DNA of 64,000 nucleotides from Heligmosomoides polygyrus polygyrus (taxonomy: Eukaryota; Nematoda; Chromadorea; Rhabditida; Heligmosomidae), in the NCBI GenBank assembly GCA_947396885.1, contig OX377206.1, positions 83,449,960-83,513,959 on the forward strand, written 5' to 3'. The position numbers and the translations under genes were made by a program. Under the pieces are notes generated by a model. That model did no database searches and was not told where the DNA came from. It saw only the letters and a program-made list of their open reading frames with translations. Below are positions 45,346 through 56,857 of the stretch, piece by piece (within the stretch, counting starts at the first letter, position 1; the number at the start of each line of letters is the position of its first letter).

Positions 45346-47883
45346 GACTAAGGAGTTTGATTTAGTTGTTTAAAACAGAAGTTGGACTTTCTTCTCATTG
45401 AAAAATTTGGATGCTCTAATGTCCAAATCGAATGAGCTTTGAACTGTGGCATGAGCAAAATTTATTTTTTATTCGTGACCCCCGTCCAAAAAAGCTTATT
45501 TTAGTACCGATTTGACCTAGGAAAAAATCAATCAGAACTTCATCAGTAAGCCAACTTTAGCGCTTTTTGAGCAAGGCATTGTTTATTTATCTATAAATGC
45601 TCCTGAGATGCGCACGCGAACCAGAATTACGGTAGCGATCAAAACAAGTACTGTAGAACATGGATAACTAACGCAACCAAGTGGAGAACAGGATATTAAA
45701 ATGAACTGCAGCTGTGTGAGATTGCACTGTCCGAGGACATCAAACCACAAAGCGATCGTATAACGTAATGGTGTGGAATATTATTTTTAACACTCGTTTA
45801 ATGTAATGTTGGATATGATGCTTCAATTGTTGATTAGTCTTAGTTGTTGCTTCTGCGTTTTGCTCAGATTTCTAATTTTGATTGAAGATAGCATTTTTAA
45901 TAATTGCTTTTTGCAGTTGTAATGAACTGAATGTTGAATAAGTACAAAACGTCGTGGTAGATGAGAATCGTGTCTAACATATAATACATCCACGAGATTG
46001 TCGTAACATTTTTAAGTGTCCAGTTCACTAAAAGATCATCGATATTGTACTATAATTACAAATGTAATACCTACACTTGTACTTGAATACGAAGGAAGAC
46101 ATTCGTATTTTTTCTTCCATTTATTGTACTGCTGAGCTTTGATCGAGTTTTAGAAATCTTCTGAATTTAGTGGAATAACATATGATGAACACAGTTCTAA
46201 AATTTCATTTGATTTTTAGGATCACTGCAGCCGTAGTTGTAATCGCTATGGGGTTCTATAAATGTTTATTAGCATTTTCTCAGCTGATTGACCCGTGGGT
46301 TTCCGTTATTTTTGTCATGATGGTTTGAAAGGCAAATTGCTTATAATAGATATATCCAAGAATTAAAAAATCGGGGAGTGATCACGACAAGGTTAGCAAT
46401 ACAGAGCATGAAATGAAGGACCAGGAAATCTTTAGCGCATGAGCTTTCTCCAAGTGTTCTTCTTTCTCGAACTGGTTCATGACTCGGAATTTCGAGCTTG
46501 TGGCGATTCCACCCACCAGCGCTGCTGCTACGGACATTTGCATTCTGGTGGAACGTGCCTGTTTACGGTGAAATAAACAAACGAACGCACGCACGTGCAG
46601 TCTTACATAGAGTGTTCAAATAGGATACGTCATATTTCTGAACAAGCAACACCCTCCTGGACAGCCTGGGGCTTTTAAGGAGCCACACCTTCTTGGCGGG
46701 TGTGGCCGGACGGCGACGGCGTACAAACAAAATCAGCGGTGGGTCCTGTTGATTCAGGCATGGCGGCAGAAAAGGGGATCTATATCGAGCAGAAACTGAG
46801 CAACACCATTGCTCACCTATTTATACGAGGAGGTTCTAGATGGAATCAGAGGTGTGGGTGTGATGATAATGGCAGAGCAGAAAGAAGGCTTTGGTGTGAG
46901 AGTGTGTGCTGCAAGAGCAGATGATGACAAAGGAAGGCACAATCAAGCCGGCTAGGCACAAGAAACTTGTCCTCAGCGACCAGTCCCTAGAATTTCGGAT
47001 GAGTTGCTGCACCCCCCCCCTCCCCTCCCGACTAATGCAGATGATGTCATTGCGCGTCATGGGCGTGGCGTCGTTGAAGCCCGACAAGCTCTCAATAATA
47101 CGAGGAGGAGTCTCTGACTCTCACTCGGGACGGCCGACGACGCCGCCTGCCTCAGCGGCGACGACGTCGCAGCGACGTCGCCGCGGCGAGGGGCAATACA
47201 AGCCACCGCAGCACAAACAGTCGTAAATATACATTCAGCTGGTTGGTTCGTCGTTATCAGTAGGTGAAGTGGACACACGGGGCACGACGCACGCACGAAG
47301 ACGACGGAAAATCAGGGATCGCTGCTCCTCTCCACGACTCGCACACTCTCGCCACTTCCGACGTGATACACTGCGTGTGACAAAACACAGACAGATCTGG
47401 CACTGAACATTGGAAGACGCCTGATTTGGCCGTTATTCTGCGTTACAGGCAACGATAAGTACATCATGATGAAGGTACTCATAGTAATGCCAACTTACTA
47501 CGAATCTATTTGGTTAACCAAAAGCTTCCGCCGCTCTAACATTCAACATTTATTGCATGTACACTAAGTACATTTATTTATTAATTTATCGGACATGAAC
47601 GCAGTCATATATTGCATAAGTAATTCTACATAAACAAATACTATCTCACATAAACCTTCAACGGACATCAGGACACTAAAGCATAGCACAACTAACATAG
47701 CTTCTTACGAATAATTAGGGACTTGAACGAACGCGCAGACATATTTATGATATTCTCATCCTCACCTAATAACAAGTTCAGCTCTTTGAGACCTCTACAA
47801 GTGAAGAAGTTTGATCTCGTCTGCAATTTTGGAACAGGAAGGTAAAGCCTTAGGTTCCCTCTCCTATTCGTACTCACAAGGGA
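45346..47883. other. Unassigned ~2.5 kb, GC-rich near 46.6-47.4 kb
   Basis: No repeat family recognised. A GC-rich stretch at about 46680-47340 with gacgacgtcgcagcgacgtc-type words could be regulatory DNA or an exon of an unseen gene; the small frames in it (46700-46924, 46906-47226) have no recognisable domain. Confidence 0.35.
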
Positions 47884-47957
47884 AGGGTCTGACGCGTATG
47901 TCTGAGCTGGGGGAGCGGGTCATATAGGGTGAATCCTCACCCCTTAATTAGTACAAA
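47884..47957. mobile_element. Foldback family C, arm fragment
   Basis: ggtctgacgcgtatgtctga, gggtgaatcctcacccctta and ttagtacaaaag align in order with the left arm of the 12.05-kb element. Only about 70 bp are recognisable. Confidence 0.45.
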
Positions 47958-48308
47958 AGTGTGTTTATTTTCTGCCAAGTCGTTAAACTCAAGGGGTATG
48001 GGGTCCTTGAAGTCACAATGGAATACGGCATCATGAGTTTGGGGATCTTGTACGCCCGCGATGCCTCTGCCAGCAAGCGGCTCGGAGCGCTGTGGAAGTG
48101 GGGTTGTTTCATGCGAGGAAGGTCGGCGGTTTGGTTCTCGTGCGCTGCTGCGTTTTTGCATTTCAACTGACCGGTGTAGATTTGGGAATTCTGACGTCTA
48201 TACCATTTTCAGACGTTTTTATGCCTAATTTTCCAGCTGAACGCTGTGGTCTTCAATACTGTCAGAGGCGCACGTATTCAACACTGTCAGAAGTGCACCA
48301 AAAAATGT

Positions 48309-48660
48309 CATGGGATGCAGAAGTGGAATGTGTGGCACACCCCAGACAGGCATTGAATGATGACGTTTTCATCATCCTTCATTTCCTTGTTCTTGTTCTT
48401 CTTTTTTATCACACATGGGATATATAACTACTGGTATATTCTGAACCTCCCAGGTATAGGGGGAATCAAGGAGAAGCGGAAAACATGGAAAATGTTCCAC
48501 TGTCAGAAGAGCGGGTCAGAAAAACGCACCTTTCAAAATAGCCATTCAACGTATTCAACAAATTTATCAAAAAATATTTATATATCGAATTTGCTGTACA
48601 CGACTTACCATGTCTTTAGCTTGATGATGGTGATTTTTAGACTTGGGCATTCCCTAATTC
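48309..48660. repeat. Direct segmental duplication, copy 2
   Basis: Second copy of the 44118-44440 segment, same orientation, with a short insertion before the last block (ttaccatgtctttagcttga). The first ~75 bp is the 3' domain of a SINE1 (gcagaagtggaatgtgtggc) without the rest of the element, consistent with duplication from the other locus. Confidence 0.88.
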
Positions 48661-49022
48661 CGTCGACATTCCATTTGTAGGAGTCTTAAACATCATGTAA
48701 ATGTCGACTTTCCTTCATCGAAGACGGAGACAAAGTAACTTAAACTGTTTAGCACAGTCTGAACCTCATGATTGGTTCCAAAGCATCTTAAAAATAGTCT
48801 CCGGGTGAAGTTGTTCTAAACGCTTTCCGAAAGAACAATGTCTTTCTTTTTTGAGTGGATAAAACTCTGAAGAACTGCTCTCTCAAACAGGCCTAACATA
48901 CGTTTTATATGCGCAAAAAAGTGCAAGAGAACCTTTGGTTTTGAGTAGTTTGAATAAGTTACAAAGTTCGCCCTTTTAACAAATGCTTCATAGCACAAGT
49001 CAAAGCTAAGATCACTAGACAT

Positions 49023-49317
49023 GAGGATAAAGGATAAAGGACGACGTTATTCAATCCTCTTTGAGATGCGCCGCGCATTCTACTTCTACGGAATGTCGTG
49101 GAGGCGTGTTGAATGCGTATTTGGCCATACAATGACTTGTGGTAGCCAGCCGATGTGCAAGTCCGTGCTTTATCCTTCCCAGACAAGTCTGGTACCAACT
49201 CACCAACCCCGGAGGGATGGAAGGCTTGGTTGGCCTGGGCGGGAAATCCGAACCAGGAACCTGGTATATGGTGCAGGCGACAGCCGGCGCCTCCTCCGAC
49301 TGCGCTTCACGCGCCCC
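49023..49317 (-). mobile_element. SINE1, full length with perfect 14-bp TSD
   Basis: Flanked by agatcactagacat at 49009-49022 and 49318-49331 (14 of 14). The tail shows two clear heptamers (gaggataaaggataaagg). The body is near consensus and both promoter boxes are intact (reverse of ggttcggatttcc; head tgcgcttcacgcgcccc). This is the best-preserved insertion in the window for defining element ends. Confidence 0.96.
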
Positions 49318-49331
49318 AGATCACTAGACAT

Positions 49332-50384
49332 ATGAAAGCCTAAATCATAGGCGCTTTTAACGTACCTTAGACCTGTGTCTATAAGCTTATACATAGGTTG
49401 GTGAATAGTGCTGATGTTTTGATTCTATGACGAGACAGATTTCTGCGATTTCTCTGCGGCCAATGGATGCCACCAAGTACATGAAACGATAAGCAGCTAA
49501 ACGCATTATAAAGCCAGGTACTAGTGTTGCATTTAAATGCGAATAAACAAATGAAGCACCGACTGAAAAGCACAACGTAAAGGATTAACATTTTCATAGT
49601 AAATTGCCATTACTGTACATACAGAGCCGATGCACCTAAATATCAAGGTTTGTGCACTTAAGTTCTGAACTATCTTCTCAAAATCACATCTCGAATTAAA
49701 GGGCACCTTGCCGTAATTTTGGAATATTCACTTGAACGAACCTTAAAAACTTGGCCCTTGAGGTATACATACCTCGGTCTATCTGCACTGACTTTAACAC
49801 TACTGCCTCTGGCGTTAGAAGGAATACATTACAGAGAATCGCATACACTCGCCTTTCTTCTACCTAATCATATGTTGAAAAACGTCACATGATTAAACTT
49901 ATTTCTCCTCTCCTGTAATGCTTTCAGATTTTACACGTTATTCCTCTATTTATTTATACCTGGAGGTATACAACTGTAGCTGAATCCCAGGGCGGGGATC
50001 ATTAACTGTTTCGTAGAGCTACTTTGAACAGTTTACAATCTTTTGATGCTTTTTTGCCATGAGGGGAGAAAACTGTACTCCAAAATAGGGCGAACATATA
50101 TTTTGTACGCCTTTTTGAGTAGGCACGGATCCTTGTAAATCGGCGTTTCAAAAAGCATAAATAGTCGTCCATAGTTTTTGAACGAGCAATGTTGCTCAAA
50201 GCTGTGCTTTCCAGTCTATTTCATTTCAGGCCTTTAGTTTTCAATATAGTTTTAAGATTCCTCTATAGTTTTCTATTTTCTCTTTTATAAATTTAAAATT
50301 TTTTCTCTACAAATAAATAGGTCACTCACACTGGTAAGACTGTTTGTTTGTTTATTGTACCTTTTTCACCTAAAATTAGGGTTT
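49332..50384. other. No supported feature
   Basis: The sequence is AT-rich. Minus-strand frames at 49379-49597 and 50002-50199 are unrecognised. Confidence 0.35.
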
Positions 50385-51130
50385 TTTTAAAATTAAGTAG
50401 GACACCCTTCTAAGCAAGGTTTACGTTTTTGAAATCGAACCTAACATCCTCCAAATCAAACACATTAAAATAGGCGCGAAAATAAAATAGGTGTAACGTT
50501 TTGTTAAAGGAAAACTTAGTACGACTTTCCTTGAAGCTTTTTAAATCAACTGCCCGAATAAGTGAACACGCTATTAGAAATGTCGTGATTTTTATTTTTG
50601 AAGAGCAATTGCAGGTTAAGACTTATTTTAGAGTAAAGCGTGTTGAAAGAAAAAATCGAGTCCTACTCTGGTCTAGCTCCCGATTTTCGTTTTGTTGACA
50701 GTGTAAATGCTGCTTATCTGTACCGGATGTTGTTTTGTACCATTGATAACTCTGCAACTTCAAATAAACAAATATCTTCCTAACAACAAAGCAAAATCGC
50801 GACGAACCAGTCATGTGCATGGCGCATTCTCTTTTCAACAAGCTAAATGATTGCCTATTTCCTGCGCTTTAATGCAAAATGTTTTCCTTAAAAGATAATA
50901 TTTTATAAAATTGCAAGCACTGTGGTTCTTATTGGGTAGGCGAATTTGAAAATTTCAAAGAATGTCAGCCCAATTTTTCTTGGACAAAAGTTATTTTAAT
51001 TGTTTCGCGGAAGGTTTCTCTATTTTAATGTATAAAAAGCTCGATTAATTTTAGAAGATTTCAGGTTGATTTTAATGGCGTCAATCTAGCTTAAAAGTGT
51101 GTCCAGTTTGACGTGAAAATGAAACTTTAG
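50385..51130. mobile_element. Foldback element (family D), degenerate
   Basis: The left part (aggacacccttctaagcaag, cctaacatcctccaaatcaa, tgtcgtgatttttatt) is the inverse of the right part (aaaatcgcgacgaaccagtc, gcatggcgcattctc, aagtgtgtccagtttgacg). In addition the word cagtgtaaatgctgcttacc is directly repeated (about 50699 and 51141, one difference). Non-coding, strongly diverged. Confidence 0.5.
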
Positions 51131-51494
51131 CCCAAGTGGGCAGTGTAAATGCTGCTTACCTGTTCTAACCAAACAGGACACTTTTGAAGAAAAATTCGTT
51201 AGAATAAAAATGGGTAAGTTCCAAAAAATGTGACTGTTCAACAATCTCGGTTTAAAAAACTTGAAAAATATTCTTCAAATATATTTTTTAAACATATAAA
51301 TCTGAAGTCCTAAAAATGGTAATTCCTTGCTCATAAAACTCTTATCCACCCAGCTATGCGCTGCTCTCTAACTCTTAACCACCCAGCTACGCGCTGCTCT
51401 CCGCCAAAGGAAGTCGCCAACTTACCCCGGATTTCTGCATTTTGTTAGGCGCTTTCTGTTAATAAAACCCAAAATAAGCCCAAATAAAACGAGA

Positions 51495-51790
51495 AAAGGA
51501 TGATGGACGGCTTCAACTATTGAACATTTGGAATGCGCCAGAAATTCCATTTCTAGGGATATTATGGGAACATTTTAAATGCGTGCTTGGACTACACAGT
51601 GACTTATAATGATCATCCAACTGTCAAGAAATGTTTTACGATCTCCAAGAATTCTATTAGGAGCTAGCTGATCGACTACAGAGGGATGGGAGGCTTGGTT
51701 GGTTTGGAAGGGCTCGAACAAATAACCCCTTTCTGAGCACCTGCAGTAAGCTACGCCTCCAGCACTATCTCGCAATTCCAAGCATCCAGC
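51495..51790 (-). mobile_element. SINE1, strongly degenerate
   Basis: In reverse: the tail (aaaggatgatggacggc), ggaatgcgccagaaattcca, tttaaatgcgtgcttgg and gagggatgggaggcttggtt are collinear with SINE1. The head (tacgcctccagcactatctc) is barely recognisable. Confidence 0.65.
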
Positions 51791-52590
51791 ATCGAGCGCA
51801 GACAAGGAAGTGAGCTGTTCATCCCAAGTAAGGGCAGGAGACATTTATCGATGCAAGCGGAACTCCAGGACGAAATTTTTCTCGAAGACGAGCACAACAG
51901 CTCAGTAGTCTGGGCTCACGTTAGCACGACTGACGACTCAATTTATGAGGAGCTGTACCACACAGCATCATCACAGGTGAAATCCACTGATTTTCGGATT
52001 TTAATTAATAATACAGGTCAGTACTCATCAGTCGAACCCTCAATCAAGCCGGCATGAGTTTGAGTTACTGCTTGTATGCGACAGTAACTTAAACTCATGA
52101 GGGAAGATTTCATCTGTCCTCACCTGTAACTGAACCGAAAACTTCTGAATTTAGTACCCAGAAACCACCAGGCAAGGTTTGACCATTTGAAAAATTCACG
52201 GCTAATTTGCTGACCTCTGGTTCGACTTATACTTACAAAAGCATACGAAACGAAACGTTTTCCCATGCGGAACGAAGACATTGAGGCACTTACCCGGTTC
52301 ATCGCTGAGTTTGTCTGACTGACCGTATAAATGGTGCATGCGATGCAGCTGTAAGATGCATGTTCTTGTGACGATTTTGTTCGGGTGTGCTGCTGCTTTA
52401 GACACCGTTACAAGTTGTTGGAATTTCAGTACAGGACGGCCTTTATGTATTGATTCAGCAATAAAATAAGGCGACCTTATTGGGGAATCTTTTCAATTAC
52501 TCAGAACGACATACTAGCTAGTAACAACGATTTTACACATTTGTTGAAACCTGGAGCGGCTGGTAGAGAGGCTATATGTTGTTACAGTAT
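51791..52590. other. No gene; one hairpin
   Basis: An 18-bp stem (catgagtttgagttactg at 52053-52070 against 52082-52099, one mismatch) with an 11-nt loop. No gene recognised. Confidence 0.45.
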
Positions 52591-52702
52591 GTTTTGTTGC
52601 GATCAAAACTCTTGCACCAGGTGGGACTCGAACCCGCATCTTCTACTTTCCGGGAAGCGATGCTACGCCTTACACCACCGGCGTTATTTGACCGCACGTA
52701 AC
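52591..52702 (-). mobile_element. Second tRNA-like repeat (SINE2), inverted-pair member 1
   Basis: On the minus strand: gttacgtgcggtcaaataac, an A-box-like ggtggtgtaaggcgtagc, a B-box-like gggttcgagtccc, then a ggtgcaagagttttgatcgc tail. Collinear over ~112 bp with the plus copy at 52755. The 3' flank beyond gcaacaaaac is unrelated, marking the element end. Confidence 0.7.
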
Positions 52703-52754
52703 ATTCGCGATTTACTCGATGTCCGCCTTCAGCACCCACCCATGTTATCGGGCT

Positions 52755-52866
52755 GTTAGGTGCAATCAAGCAGCGTCGGTGGTGTAAGGCGTAGCATCGC
52801 TACCCGGAATGCAGAAGGTGTGGGTTCAAGGCCCGCCTGACACAAGGGTTTTGATCGCAACACAAC
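52755..52866 (+). mobile_element. Second tRNA-like repeat (SINE2), inverted-pair member 2
   Basis: gttaggtgcaatcaagcagc, ggtggtgtaaggcgtagc, gggttcaaggcccgcc and aagggttttgatcgcaacac. The acceptor-like ends gcgtcgg and ctggtgc-like cctgaca pair poorly, so a working tRNA is not proposed. With its partner it could form a ~110-bp stem with a ~50-nt loop. Confidence 0.7.
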
Positions 52867-52993
52867 TTCCTCCAACAATGATATACTAACTGTTATGTAG
52901 CACAATATCAATGCTACATTCCTTGAAATTATGATGGTTGTAGCTACTCTCATTAGAAAGTGGTAGGCTCTCATGTAATCTGCATTAGACGAT

Positions 52994-53076
52994 ATGATCT
53001 CACTCCCATTCCAAAGTTACGAAATTTCTCATCATTCATTATGATCTCACTCCCATTCCAAAGTTACGAAATTTCT
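52994..53076. repeat. 47-bp tandem duplication
   Basis: atgatctcactcccattcca plus aagttacgaaatttct occurs at 52994 and again at 53041, with a short tail (catcattcatt) between. Confidence 0.92.
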
Positions 53077-53468
53077 GAATACTGCTCGTTGAAAACTCAT
53101 TGTTGCAGTAGCACTGGATTATTACGGTAGAAGACGCTTCTCTCATGAGTGCACATTAGATGAATAGATCTGAGTCACAGTTGAAGAACACAATTATATA
53201 GCTTGCTGAACACACACAATGCAGCAACGAATTGGAACAAGTGCAATATTCAGTAGTGGGCGTACCCAATTATTATGCAGAATGTAGTTTTTTAAGAACT
53301 GCAAGAACAGCTCTACAACACCGCAAGTGAGGCGAGAGCTCAACTATGAGGAGAAAAGTGTAGAACGGAAACATTTGTAAGTGTAGCTAGAGCTCACCGC
53401 ATAAGCTGAGTATTCAGTCATCGCTTCATCTATCGAAAACTTTCTCAGAGCTCTCAAAGCTGACCATA

Positions 53469-53602
53469 GGCCCCGTTTATACTTCGCCGCGGCGCGACGC
53501 GATGGCCACGCAATGAGGCCAAATTGATCTATCGCGTCGCACAATCAATATGGCCACTATTCGCGGCGTCGCGTCTCGCCGCAATGAAGTATAAACGCGG
53601 CC
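53469..53602. mobile_element. Short MITE, GGCCNNGTTTATACTTC termini
   Basis: A 134-bp element whose left end ggccccgtttatacttc and right end (reverse complement ggccgcgtttatacttc) are near-perfect TIRs. The interior is CG-rich (gcggcgcgacgcg). Flanking ata on both sides suggests a 3-bp target duplication, as in PIF/Harbinger-type elements, but three bases is weak evidence. Confidence 0.75.
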
Positions 53603-53930
53603 ATAGAGAGGTCAAAATAGTGAATGGCCTAATACTGCAATCCCAAGAACCTTGTGGTGTGCAAAAAATGGCTGAGCATCGTAATTTTATTTATTTGTTT
53701 ATTTGCGTATGCTGTATAAGACAGACATCCGATAAAACAACAACATGGAAAATGAACTCACAAATGATCAACGACATAACTATGCTGAGAGAATAAACTT
53801 TGCGGCGAGAACGAACGAGGCTACGGAATCAGCGATGGGAGCAGCTTTAAGGAGGTGAAGATAGGCAAGTACTGCTCTAACAGTAGAAGTTGGCTCTGAT
53901 TGTAGTTTTAGGTCTTGGGAAAAACAATTT

Positions 53931-55120
53931 TCATTGCACACCCCTAGTTATAGAAAGGCGTAGAGAGTAAAATTGTGGAAAATTAACTGCAGATTGCTCA
54001 TCCAGAAGTATTCGAAATATTCGAACGTCAAATAGTTTACGTCTTGACTCAAGAGTTGGAAGTCCAAAGTACTTGTTCCTTACCTCGACTCTAGGAATTT
54101 TTGAATAGAGGAAGCCTCCCCGTCGAATTAGTTTCTTCCTGGTGAAGTTGTTTTGAATCCTTTTAAGTAACGCAGTATCCCTTTTCTTGTGTGGTGCAAA
54201 CACAACACATTCAACAATAGGGCGAACGTCAGTCTTATATGCCGTAATAAGTACTTTGCTATCCTTTGTGGCGAAAGCTTTGAATATGTTGTACGCACGC
54301 GCAAAAGCTGTCTTGCACAATTCCTTATATTGAGGAAGAAAGTCGAGTGAATCTTGGTACCTGAACCCAAGGTCTTTGATTTCTTTACCCTTTGCACTTT
54401 CAGAACCACGCAATTTTACGTAGTATTTAATAGAAGTAAGAGATTTTCCAAGCCGCAGCATGTAGAATGTTTTGTGCTGTCAAAGCGGCACCTGTCACTT
54501 TTCGGACCAATTGACCAAACTATCAATTCCTGCTTGGAGAATACAGGAATCCTAATTAATACTCACTTCCAAGCAGATGTTCAAGTCATCGGCAAATCGT
54601 TTGGCCGTTACGCTCGTTTTTCAAACTGTTGCATAGATCCGAGGTGAATATGTTGAAAAGTATTAGTGAAAGGACTCTGCCCTGAGGAATCCCGCTAATG
54701 ACTTGTACATCAGAAAAAGTATAGTTGACGCGGACATGAAAGGTCCTGCCAGTGAGGAAACATTTCAGCCAGTCATCTATTTTTTGATGAAATCCACACT
54801 TATCCAGTTTATACAAAAGCCTTTCGTGGTAACTCTGTCAATGCTTTGGCAAGGTCTAATATATTACGTCCTCACCTTTCTTGTTGTCCATAGAGATTGT
54901 CCTGTCATCTAAGGATTCAAACATGTTGCTTTCAATAGACTTCCCTTTTACAAAGCCATGCTGAGCTGATGGAATCAGGGAGTTCTTCGCTAAATGTTCC
55001 ATGACATGAGGCTTAAGAAGTTTCTCGAATACCCTACAAAACAAGGAAGTAACGCTAGCGGGTCTATAATTGGTAAGTTTAGGTGAGCGCTATAGTCGGC
55101 TTTAGAAAAATTCTTTTCAA
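53931..55120 (-). pseudogene. CR1/Jockey-type reverse transcriptase, decayed
   Basis: Read on the minus strand from about 55120. A NYRPASVTSLFCRVFEKLL segment (RT palm entry) is followed by AQHGFVKGKS, and after a stop by DDWLKCFLTGRTFHVRVNY and SGIPQGRVLS. The YADD-type catalytic block that should follow is broken between 54586 and 54461. The frame then resumes as KEIKDLGFRYQDSLDF, FARAYNIFKAFATKDSKVL and ends with FYSLRLSITRGVQ near 53931, typical of CR1-like C-termini. Several stops and frame changes make it dead. No ORF1 or endonuclease is visible upstream, so it is 5'-truncated. Confidence 0.85.
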
Positions 55121-56089
55121 AACAGAACGCTTTGGACGAGAGCTTTGAGATGACCAATGAACCGAAGTGTTGATCACGGGTCGTATGTGATCGTCGCAGA
55201 GAAATCTTCCAAACAGAATAACGTCAGATCGCAGAGTTCAACTGAGTAAGTCGGTGGCAGTAAGTAAGGCCACAGTAGACGTATCCGACCGTATAGACAA
55301 ATTGAGAATTTGACGAAGAGTAAGGAAGCAGAAACCGAATCGGCTCTGAGACTAGAGACGCGGCCGACCCGTGCGCCACCCTGCGATCGAATCGATCAAT
55401 AATTGGCCATCTTCTAAAATTCCCTAATCATGTCTTCCGACGCATCCTAGGCCCTCGTGTAAAAAATGAAGAAATCAGTGAAAAGCTTTGTTCTGTAGAC
55501 ACAACAGTATAACACCATCTTGAAAGATCACGACAGCTGTTTAAATGCAAAATGCAGATTCACGCAAAGCGATTCCAACAGCAAAAAGATGATACGTGGT
55601 AGCGGTTTCTTGTCCACCCGCTCAACTACGTACTGCAGAAGACTAGATAGGAAATGCCTCCATCTTCAGATTTTTCAGCCTCATTCATTGATGACAGGGT
55701 CCAGCATCAGATTTGAAGCAAATGAGAAAAATTGTAAGAGTTGCTGCGATGTGGCCTGCAAAAGTAGCCATTTGACGATCTGAAACCTCTTATCAGTTCT
55801 GAGATCTATTCTAATCGGAGGGATTCGCGTCCCCAATCACTTCCTTAATCTTCTACGAGATCTTCAAGAGCTGTTGCATGGTGCGAGGGTTTTATTTCAA
55901 TTCAGAGAATGTTGTTGTATGAAATGGAATGATGCCCATAGTTGACTCTGGTTGCTCTCTCCTGACTAGGATAGATCTCAAGACTGTACAATACCGCTCC
56001 TAATTCGCGTTCAATCGACGCTTTGGAAAAGGTTTTTCTTTTCTGACACAAACCGTCGCAACCCCGTAGCTTCATCCGTAACGACCCTT
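55121..56089. other. No supported feature
   Basis: No recognised repeat or gene. The frames at 55520-55783 and 55902-56201 lack domain support. Confidence 0.35.
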
Positions 56090-56570
56090 TTAAAAAGTAA
56101 ATTACGTGTTGCACGTTTACAAGCTTGAAACTGCATGCAAACAGAAATTTGGCTAACAAGAAAATAAAAATCGCGAAGTTTCGGACGAGATCATGGCGCA
56201 ATCACTGTTCTGGCAATAGGAAATGACCGCCTTCCTGCTCTTTAAAACAAATCTTGAATGGTTGTTTTTTCTCAAGAAATAAAATTTTTAATAAATTTCA
56301 AAGAATGTGTTCACTTATTGGGTAGATGAATCAGAACTTCAAAGAAAGTTATGCTAAAATTTTGCTTAAACAAAAAAGTATTCTAACATTTTTGGAAATC
56401 TTTAGTTTAATGTAGAGGGGTTCATTTTGATTTGGAAGAGTGCAGTTTAATTTTAAAAGTTTTAGGCAAGTTTAGAAGAGTGTCCAATTTGACGTGAAAA
56501 GTGTTCAATTTGATTCGAAAAGTGTCCAATTCGACCCGAATATGGTATATATTGGTTTGCACTAACTCAG
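56090..56570 (+). mobile_element. Foldback family D, single arm
   Basis: aataaaaatcgcgaag, gatcatggcgcaatcactgt, aaagttatgctaaaattttg and aagagtgtccaatttgacgt align in order with the right arm of the 18.6-kb element and the 50.4-kb copy. An inverted partner is not visible. Confidence 0.5.
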
Positions 56571-56857
56571 ATAGTGAACCCATTCGAATTTGTAAGGGAT
56601 TGTTGAAGGATGAACCACCAAGGAGGTTTGTCAGGGAACGTAAACTCATAAATTTTGGGCATTTTCGGAAAACATGGCACCGTTCTTTCAAAATTCACTA
56701 AATTTCCCATACTTTTTCTTCTCGAAGTGTATGTCCACGTTTATGTGCATATATTCGCTCATTTTTCGATGAGTGTTTGTGGGTATCCCATGATGACATT
56801 CAGGACGATCAGGTATTCTACTTGAGTAGTCAGTTGGGTGATCACTGAGTATATTTA

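Noticed and set aside
46700..47226. Exons of a host gene in a GC-rich stretch
   Set aside because: Open frames are short with no domain and no clear splice sites; kept only as an unassigned region.
52755..52866. Functional tRNA gene
   Set aside because: A and B boxes are present but acceptor and anticodon arms do not form well, and homologous copies extend beyond the tRNA limits, which fits a retroposon.
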